The position numbers were made by a program, and so were the translations under genes. The notes below the pieces were generated by a model that saw nothing but the letters and a program-made list of their open reading frames with translations, was not told where the DNA came from and did no database searches. Shown piece by piece: positions 7,901 through 12,535 of a DNA stretch of 12,535 nt. The stretch is from SIG510 sp045540975. Lineage in GTDB: Bacteria > Bacillota > Clostridia > Oscillospirales > JAAYXM01. The stretch's first letter is position 1. Each line of letters starts with the position of its first letter. The stretch spans positions 1-12,535 of the forward strand of contig JAZQIE010000183.1 of NCBI GenBank assembly GCA_045540975.1. The letters are read 5' to 3'.

Positions 7901-10900
7901 GGGTACCCTTCGCTTCACTCCGGTCGAAGCAGCACCCACCAAGGGTGAGGTCGCGCTCGGCTCCACCAAGACCGTCATGAGTGTCGGTGAAAGCGCATTC
8001 CTGCTCCCGGGCACTCAGCTCTCCGACGGCACCGCCGAAAAGGTCGGTTATGTCGGCGCTACCTATGAAGCAGACCCCAACAACGTCATCAAGAGCGTCA
8101 CCAAGGAAAGCGGAAGCTCGGTCTCGATGGGCAAGATGTATGAAATCAAGGCTCTGACCCCGGGCAAAACCGTCTTCACCATGGATGCGGTCATCGATGG
8201 CGTACCGGTTACCGACGAAATCGAAATCGTGGTTGACGAGCAGAAGATTGAAACCGTCACCGCGACCTTGGAAGACCCCGACCTCATCGCGGGCGAAAAA
8301 TCCGCTCTCGTAATCGAGGTTGCAATGCCGGACGGCCGTAAGGTCGACCTGAATGCGGTCACCCTCAAATATGCATCCTCGGATGAGAGCGTTGCAAAGG
8401 TGGTGGACGGTGTCCTCGAAACCTATAAGGAAGGCACTGCCGACATTACCGTCACCGCTACCATGAACAAGAAGGATGCGGTCGTGATCCTCCCGGTTAC
8501 CGTTGCCGCTCCGAGCGTGAAGAACGCCCGTATCAAGAGCCCGAGCACCTATATGAAGCCGCAGGACGAAGGCTATCAGCTTTCTGTTGTCGGTATTTCC
8601 GAAGCGGGCCGCGATATGGAAATCCCGAGTGCGGTGGTTACTTGGTCGGTTGCAAATCCGGAACTTCTTGACATCACCGAGGACGGCTTTGTCACCCCGA
8701 AGGGAAAAATCGGTGTCGCGGTTGTGAAAGCAACCGTGGAACACAACGGTATGATTTTCTACCCGACCTTCGAGCTCAATATCCGCGAAGGTAAGACCAA
8801 AGCGACCTATTACACCGAACAGCGCCTCAACGCTGCCCAGAAGAACATTGAAACCTACGATTGGGCAAGAAGTCAGAGAGATGCTGCGGTTACCAAGGCG
8901 CAAAAGTGGATCGAAGACCCGAAGCTGCTTGACCATGCGTACAAGTACTTCCTCACCGGTCAGGAAATCCCGCGTGCGGCAACCGTCGAATTCCGTCTTG
9001 ACCCGAATATGTACTTCTGTAAGTACTGCGGCGTTGACATGAGAAAGGACTACGGCTCTTACGGTTACGAGCACGACCCGATCAACCGTCCGTGGCAGCT
9101 CACCTGTCCGGAATGTAAGCGAATCTTCCCGTCGAATGACTTCGGTGCATTCTATGAAACAGGTCTCAACGAGCACGGTGTCTTCGATTACCAGCTCGCA
9201 CTTGAAAAGGGCTCGCACCTGCTCAAGAACGTCCGCTTCCCGGAAATGGACGAGCATGTTGACCAAAGCGGCAACGTCATTAACCCGGGTGTCCATAACT
9301 GGGGTGTTGACGACAGCCGCGGTTACGACACCGGCAGAACCTACTTCTACTCTCAGGTTGCATACATGAAGCAGCACTTCAACATGACTGTTCCGGAACA
9401 GTTCCCCGAGAAGTGGAATTTCATCGCATACTATGCACATTGGGGTCTCTACCACGTATCCGATAAGGGTCAGGCGTACACCGCTCTTAACGACCTCACC
9501 ATGGCATATGTCTACACGCAGGACCTCAAGTACGGCCGCATGGGCGCAATCCTGCTCGACCGTATGGCGGACCTCTATCCGGATATGTACATCAAGCCGT
9601 GGTTCCCGTACTACTTCAACTCCGACTCCACAACCCCGCTCGGGAAACACGTGGGTTGTATCTGGCAGCACGGCTTCAACCGACAGATGGTTCGTTCCTA
9701 TGACGCATTCTTCGAAATCTTCGACGATCCGTTCGTTGTGAACTACCTGTCCAAGAAGGCGGCAGAGTTCAACATCGACGAGGACTACTATGTCCCGGAT
9801 TATCTGAGCGATGATTACAAGCTCTACGGCTTCATGGAAGAAGGCTACGAAGAACCGATGAAGCTGCGCAAGGGTAACCCGAAGACCTCGGGCGCACTCA
9901 TCCGCCAGAACATTGAAGAAAACATTCTCGCTGAAACCGCAGAAGACCTCTACACCGGCCAGATTCACGGTAACTTCGGTATGCACCAGTCGCTTGCGGC
10001 ATACACCGCGGTGATTTGGGATACCCAGCCGTACACCGGTCAGCTCATCGACTGGATGAACGCTTCCTCCGATGACGACTTCATTGCGGCGGCTCAGGGC
10101 AAGCGTCTCTCGGGTGCAAACTTCACCAAGACCATCACCCAGACGGTTTCCCGTGACGGTACCGGTAACGAAGCATCCCCGAACTACAATAACCTGTGGA
10201 TTCCGTACGCGGTTATCGATGCACTTGCAGGCTACGAAGGCTATGCGGCTGCTGACCAGTTCCAGAATCCGAAGATTCTGATGATGTATAAGCAGAACTT
10301 CCCGCTCACCCTCCAGCGCCGCGAAACCGCTGCAATCGGTGACTCGGGTGCAATCACCAACAACCCGCTCCAGAGCCCGTCGATGGGACGTCCGTTCCTC
10401 GCAACCGGCGATAAGGAAATCGGTCAGTGGCTGTACCTCAGAAACGGCAATACCACCAAGGGTATGCACGACGATATCTTCGATGACTCCTCCATGATGG
10501 CTGATATGGTTGAGGACATCATCGCGAAGTACGGTGAAATGGACCTCGATAAGAGTGAACAGGCAACCGGCTTCGGCTTCTCCATCAACCGTGGCGGTAC
10601 CAAAATCGACGATAACGCAAATCCGCACGATAACCAGAGATACAACTACATCTACTACGGCCGTAACGCAGGTCACGGTCATCAGGCGGCACTCGACTTT
10701 GAAATGGGTGCATACGGCATGAAGCTTACCGCTGACTTCGGTTATCCGGAAGCAGCAGACGGCGGCTATAAGAACGTTGTCTGGGGTAAGGGTACCGTAA
10801 ACCACAATCTGGTTATGGTCAATGCAGCAAACCAGAGCGGCATCAACATCGGCTTCCCGCTCCACTTCGATGATTCCGGACGCGTCAAGCTCCTCGATGT

Positions 10901-12535
10901 GGAAGCACCGAAGGTCTATGCGGCAACCGAAGAGTACCGCAGAACTGTTGTGATGGTCGAAGTGGATGACGACAACGCATACTCGGTCGACTTCTTCCGC
11001 GTTAAGGGCGGCGACGACCACCTGTATTCCTTCCACGCGGTTTCCAACGATGTGGACTATTCGGGTGGCGACGGCATCCCGGCTCTTGAACTGGTACGCC
11101 AGAGTAAGGGTACTTACGCGGGTGCAAACGTCGAAATGGGCGGCAACTACGGTAAGAGCACCAACGCATTCGACTTCATGTACGGTGTGCGCCGTGCAAC
11201 TTACCCGGGCAACACCTTCCAGCTCGACTTTGCGGTCCGTGACGTACGTCAGGATATGACCAAGCCGACCGGCAACATCCAGAAGGATGTCCACCTCAAG
11301 ATGACCATGCTCAACGACTTCGACCTCACCGAAGTTGCACTTGCGAAGGGTGCACCTCCGCAGCGCGACAACAACCCGGAAGAGTTGGAACTCGTACTGG
11401 CACGTCGTCAGGGCAAGAACCTCGACTCCCTCTTCACCACCGTCTTCGAGCCGTATAAGGAAAGCGTCCATGAAGATGGCTACATTGCATCTCAGGAAGT
11501 TGTTTCCATGAAGCGCATCGGCGGTCAGTGGGAAGATGAATACGATGAGTCCAAGGCAATCAAGGTTACCTTGAAGAACGGCAGAGTTGACTACATCGTC
11601 TATGCAACCAACAACAAGATTCTCTACTCGGTCGATGACCGCTTCGAATTCCAGGGCTTTGCAGGTGTCTACACCTTGGAAAACGATGCAGACGAAGAGC
11701 CGATTTACGCGTACGTCAATGACGGTACCAAGATTGGCAACACCGAAGGCATCGCAGGTTATAAGGGCAACGTGGTCGACTTCCAGAAGGATGCGGTCCT
11801 CGATAACTACATCACCGTCAAGTTCAGCGGTGAGTATGACCTCTACAACCTGGTCGGTCAGCACATCTACGTCGAAAACGACGGTGTTGACAACGGCGTT
11901 TACGAAATCGAAGGCGCAGAACTCTTGGAGAATGGCAACGTCAAGCTCGACCTTGGCACCATCACCCTCATTCGCGGCATGGTCGACGAATTCGACCTGA
12001 GCGCAGGCTATACCTACAACATCCGCGAAGGTCAGAAGTTCACCATTCCGATTTCCACCGTCAACGATGACAGCCCGGTCTTCGATCCGATCGGAACTCA
12101 GATTGTGACCATCGGTGATACTCTGGTCATTCCGCTTTCCGCAACCACCAAGTCGGGCGCACCTGTTACCTTCGAACTCGCAACAAACCTTGCAAACGCA
12201 AGTGTGACCGACGGCGTGTTCTACTTCACTCCGGTTGCAAGCCAGCGCGGCAATAAGCACGCGGCTGTCAAGGCAATCAACGGCACACTCGAAACCACCC
12301 TCCACTTCTCGGTTGAAGTTGTCGGTGGCACCTCCACCGCAGGCGGCGGCGGAAGCAGCGGCGGAAACGGCGGTGACTCCTCCGATGATGAGGTCACCTA
12401 CACCGACCTCGGAAACAACATTTACGAGGACAGTGACGGCAACATCCTCTCCGCAGGTCCGGATAAGACCCCGGGCACCGCAGACGACATCACCGATGTC
12501 AAGAAGGTTGATGACGAGTATGTCTACACCAAGGA
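4854..12535 (+). CDS. Giant secreted multi-modular heparinase II/III-like polysaccharide lyase (3' end outside window)
   Basis: At least 2560 residues, open at the right edge. The start is set by AAGGAGG six bases upstream and an immediate signal peptide (1-27, NVFA|AG). Modules in order (my boundaries): Ig/BIG2-like sandwich (about 40-110) interrupted by a CBM-like sandwich (118-243) and resumed to 282; Ig-like 283-382; CBM-like 383-567; Ig-like 568-660; BIG2-like 668-760 and 761-853; acidic/Gly linker; CBM-like 870-1026; Ig/BIG2-like 1030-1126, 1128-1220 and 1222-1312; lyase region 1313-2320 with an alpha-toroid then a beta-sandwich; a beta domain 2322-2400; Ig-like 2405-2490; Gly/Ser linker; acidic DxDG segment. 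Candidate catalytic residues are N1707/H1711 (HGNFGMHQ), Y1778 (NEASPNYN), H1941/H1943 (GHGHQ) and H1984 (VNHNLVMV). The family eliminates uronate-containing polysaccharides; the substrate here is unknown. It appears to be a single-gene transcript. A surface anchor, if any, lies beyond the window. Confidence 0.9.
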   Translation, partial: MKSRNRILALTLAIVMLCAMLPANVFAAGELTLQPLAAVPEVIVGETEVVEIGAFEGAAQTSMETMTAFSVTSSNPDVADIRVEHTGEGDGVVVDFAAYAASADRKAPKEATVEEDGFAVDVDNSTAAGIKNTSYFTWKAYGLYLLNNKVGGTLTLTIPVPADGYYALKVAGTAGSTGNTNSFAVDGTMMGEYSFYKSGEDEAQPEKLMGSVYLEKGTASVTIAKTGGKTYMMLSKLELVPIGDTVKLNVIGKTIGTSKVTVAATIDDNAVSTEFDLTVRGVPGIFVALDDPTALDAVQVGTPSKVELALTIDGLPISPDAIDVFEVELEDSYMGTASVSIEGDTAYLNVDAAAAGVTNVNFTVANATYDEKVVSIPMTVKGNEYIYSFFKLQYGNNGAQGYNPEYVEDWSQTTMGDPNEMNEARGVYTDPWIYYAGNIDANSFFVWADKNYGVMVGKQLDAFGSVIIDVAKSGAYTAALDILTYNEGGIAQAYIAPLDAGNPLADEYKVGEPIDSYSVNAANKVRTPLGNTYLEAGKYIFSVKIVGQNAASKGFRLGFGNILLLSPTTREFAFKVDRKVVPTDMVTPIELKASVNGIPASLADFEDVMIENENGDIIDVVERREDDKLYLDATGLAEGSATLKVSALYHGTTEVSTDIKLDVVAKDALYGVSVTAEKTQLDADELTQTKVEITLADGSVVGTDAEGIEVNYETSDGDVLFAYADGRVKAKNSGKANVIVTVTKNGISKSASVEITVISDSPLVRVDLNGLDGIALDHVAQYSVSGRLGNGSPIPNTATIEYIVVSNDDGAIELSETGAVAGIALGTAVIKARVTMLGGDFMESAEKTITVYDPSEFEEEDDSVGGGTPAEVFIDFKQAFLKPDITPRDHTITSSGWEVNSKKTSQTIMGLERQSFRWQLYGMNCLMNDDLLCLDILIPGDGYYQLSVTGGQYAAGIVGGFYMNGEYLGNYDMYDSGSIIAGSEVKLNTVYLKGGVNQLYIKRNKPRISNEVYLYLGTLRFTPVEAAPTKGEVALGSTKTVMSVGESAFLLPGTQLSDGTAEKVGYVGATYEADPNNVIKSVTKESGSSVSMGKMYEIKALTPGKTVFTMDAVIDGVPVTDEIEIVVDEQKIETVTATLEDPDLIAGEKSALVIEVAMPDGRKVDLNAVTLKYASSDESVAKVVDGVLETYKEGTADITVTATMNKKDAVVILPVTVAAPSVKNARIKSPSTYMKPQDEGYQLSVVGISEAGRDMEIPSAVVTWSVANPELLDITEDGFVTPKGKIGVAVVKATVEHNGMIFYPTFELNIREGKTKATYYTEQRLNAAQKNIETYDWARSQRDAAVTKAQKWIEDPKLLDHAYKYFLTGQEIPRAATVEFRLDPNMYFCKYCGVDMRKDYGSYGYEHDPINRPWQLTCPECKRIFPSNDFGAFYETGLNEHGVFDYQLALEKGSHLLKNVRFPEMDEHVDQSGNVINPGVHNWGVDDSRGYDTGRTYFYSQVAYMKQHFNMTVPEQFPEKWNFIAYYAHWGLYHVSDKGQAYTALNDLTMAYVYTQDLKYGRMGAILLDRMADLYPDMYIKPWFPYYFNSDSTTPLGKHVGCIWQHGFNRQMVRSYDAFFEIFDDPFVVNYLSKKAAEFNIDEDYYVPDYLSDDYKLYGFMEEGYEEPMKLRKGNPKTSGALIRQNIEENILAETAEDLYTGQIHGNFGMHQSLAAYTAVIWDTQPYTGQLIDWMNASSDDDFIAAAQGKRLSGANFTKTITQTVSRDGTGNEASPNYNNLWIPYAVIDALAGYEGYAAADQFQNPKILMMYKQNFPLTLQRRETAAIGDSGAITNNPLQSPSMGRPFLATGDKEIGQWLYLRNGNTTKGMHDDIFDDSSMMADMVEDIIAKYGEMDLDKSEQATGFGFSINRGGTKIDDNANPHDNQRYNYIYYGRNAGHGHQAALDFEMGAYGMKLTADFGYPEAADGGYKNVVWGKGTVNHNLVMVNAANQSGINIGFPLHFDDSGRVKLLDVEAPKVYAATEEYRRTVVMVEVDDDNAYSVDFFRVKGGDDHLYSFHAVSNDVDYSGGDGIPALELVRQSKGTYAGANVEMGGNYGKSTNAFDFMYGVRRATYPGNTFQLDFAVRDVRQDMTKPTGNIQKDVHLKMTMLNDFDLTEVALAKGAPPQRDNNPEELELVLARRQGKNLDSLFTTVFEPYKESVHEDGYIASQEVVSMKRIGGQWEDEYDESKAIKVTLKNGRVDYIVYATNNKILYSVDDRFEFQGFAGVYTLENDADEEPIYAYVNDGTKIGNTEGIAGYKGNVVDFQKDAVLDNYITVKFSGEYDLYNLVGQHIYVENDGVDNGVYEIEGAELLENGNVKLDLGTITLIRGMVDEFDLSAGYTYNIREGQKFTIPISTVNDDSPVFDPIGTQIVTIGDTLVIPLSATTKSGAPVTFELATNLANASVTDGVFYFTPVASQRGNKHAAVKAINGTLETTLHFSVEVVGGTSTAGGGGSSGGNGGDSSDDEVTYTDLGNNIYEDSDGNILSAGPDKTPGTADDITDVKKVDDEYVYTK
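5205..5582 (+). repeat. CBM-like beta-sandwich module, copy A (residues 118-243)
   Basis: This segment sits inside the first Ig-like domain. Its core, IPVPADGYYALKVAG, then SFAVDGTMMGEYSFY, VYLEKGTASVTIAK and a closing LSKLELVPI strand, is repeated in copy C (residues 870-1026) with the same order of elements. The pattern resembles jelly-roll carbohydrate-binding or PA14-like modules that report a small inserted ligand-binding sandwich. Binding is inferred, not shown. Confidence 0.6.
6000..6554 (+). repeat. CBM-like beta-sandwich module, copy B (residues 383-567)
   Basis: A more diverged and longer relative of copies A and C. It keeps the same ending, YLEAGKYIFSVKIVG followed by FRLGFGNILLLSP, and the mid-strand IIDVAKSGAYTAALDI that matches the IPVPADGYYALKV strand of copy A. 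Its N-terminal part is rich in aromatic residues (Y, W, F), as in sugar-binding surfaces. The relation to A and C is by eye and less certain than A to C. Confidence 0.45.
7461..7931 (+). repeat. CBM-like beta-sandwich module, copy C (residues 870-1026)
   Basis: It follows an acidic and glycine-rich linker (EFEEEDDSVGGGTP), which suggests a hinge. ILIPGDGYYQLSVTGG, GGFYMNGEYLGNYDMYDSG, VYLKGGVNQLYIKR and LGTLRFTPVEA align element by element with copy A, so the module has been duplicated within the gene. An Ig-like domain follows directly, as after copies A and B. Confidence 0.6.
8790..11813 (+). other. Heparinase II/III-like lyase region (residues 1313-2320)
   Basis: The N-terminal half (about 1313-1900) is helical and aromatic-rich, as in the (alpha/alpha) toroid of these lyases, and carries HGNFGMHQ and DGTGNEASPNYN. 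The second half begins GFGFSINRGGT and contains the family hallmark AGHGHQAALDFEMGAYG, then LTADFGYPEA and VNHNLVMVNAANQSG, where histidines contribute to metal or substrate contacts. A further landmark is VLARRQGKNLDSLFTTVFEP near 2195. Family membership is firm; assignment to a numbered PL family is not possible by eye. Confidence 0.85.
9018..9116 (+). other. Tetracysteine (zinc-ribbon-like) motif in the lyase region
   Basis: C1389-x2-C1392 (CKYCG) and C1418-x2-C1421 (CPECKR), 25 residues apart, form a rubredoxin/zinc-ribbon knuckle pair within the start of the toroid, followed by FPSNDFGAFYETGL. A structural zinc is the natural reading. From memory, related clostridial and Verrucomicrobial heparinase II/III proteins carry a comparable Cys-rich segment before the toroid, so it probably marks a subfamily. 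Confidence 0.7.
12324..12535 (+). other. Gly/Ser linker and acidic calcium-binding-like tail of the lyase (incomplete)
   Basis: Residues 2491-2512 are a flexible linker of Gly, Ser, Asn and Asp. They are followed by DSDGNILSAGPDKTPGTADD (2526-2545), an aspartate/glycine pattern like the DxDG calcium-binding loops seen near the C-termini of Firmicute surface proteins. The reading frame continues past the window, so whether it repeats or leads to an SLH or sortase anchor cannot be seen. Confidence 0.5.

Noticed and set aside
4854..8789. Interpretation of the large protein as a pure adhesin
   Set aside because: The Ig-like repeats alone would allow it, but the downstream GHGHQ, NFGMHQ and VNHNLV motifs identify a lyase catalytic region in the same uninterrupted frame.
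7785..12305. 1506-codon open frame on the minus strand
   Set aside because: Same cause as the other shadows. The plus strand shows a continuous protein with heparinase II/III hallmarks through this whole stretch; the minus-strand frame has no ribosome site or known motif.

Overview
The window looks like chromosomal DNA from a Gram-positive anaerobe of the Clostridia, plausibly a gut Oscillospirales/Ruminococcaceae-type bacterium. The grounds are AAGGAGG-type ribosome binding sites 6-8 bases before each start, a Clostridia-style signal peptide (MKSRNRILAL..., ending NVFA), PPi-type pyruvate phosphate dikinase, and a huge extracellular protein built from bacterial Ig-like domains. Taxonomy is inferred from style and was not checked against a database.

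Layout. (1) 1-1857, minus strand: the first 619 codons of pyruvate, phosphate dikinase (ppdK), cut by the left window edge. (2) 1858-2080: a divergent intergenic region with an extended -10 promoter for ppdK, a perfect palindrome at its predicted transcription start, and a promoter for the rightward operon. (3) 2081-4641, plus strand: a tight three-gene operon encoding a HAD phosphatase, a guanylate-kinase-like P-loop kinase and a GntP-family permease. It ends in a strong intrinsic terminator (4655-4693). (4) 4694-4853: a promoter crossed by a dyad-symmetric operator-like site, then a 5' leader with a small GNRA-loop hairpin. (5) 4854-12535, plus strand: one open reading frame of at least 2560 codons that runs off the right edge. 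It encodes a secreted multi-modular protein with a heparinase II/III-like polysaccharide lyase domain in its second half, flanked by Ig-like and carbohydrate-binding-like beta-sandwich modules.

How the parts relate. PPDK is central carbon metabolism (PEP/pyruvate interconversion). The small operon pairs a permease for an organic or sugar acid with a kinase-like and a phosphatase-like protein; its substrate is unknown. The large protein is most likely an extracellular enzyme that eliminatively cleaves uronic-acid-containing polysaccharides such as glycosaminoglycans, alginate-like or other acidic glycans. Its products would be oligosaccharides and unsaturated uronates, and a GntP-type transporter next door could be loosely relevant to that, but nothing in the sequence ties the two transcription units together.

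The two largest genes (ppdK and the lyase) are the main content. Each leaves a very long open frame on its opposite strand (166-1863, 4830-6497, 7785-12305). I read these as codon-bias shadows and did not annotate them. I see no tRNA, rRNA, CRISPR array, insertion sequence or phage gene.
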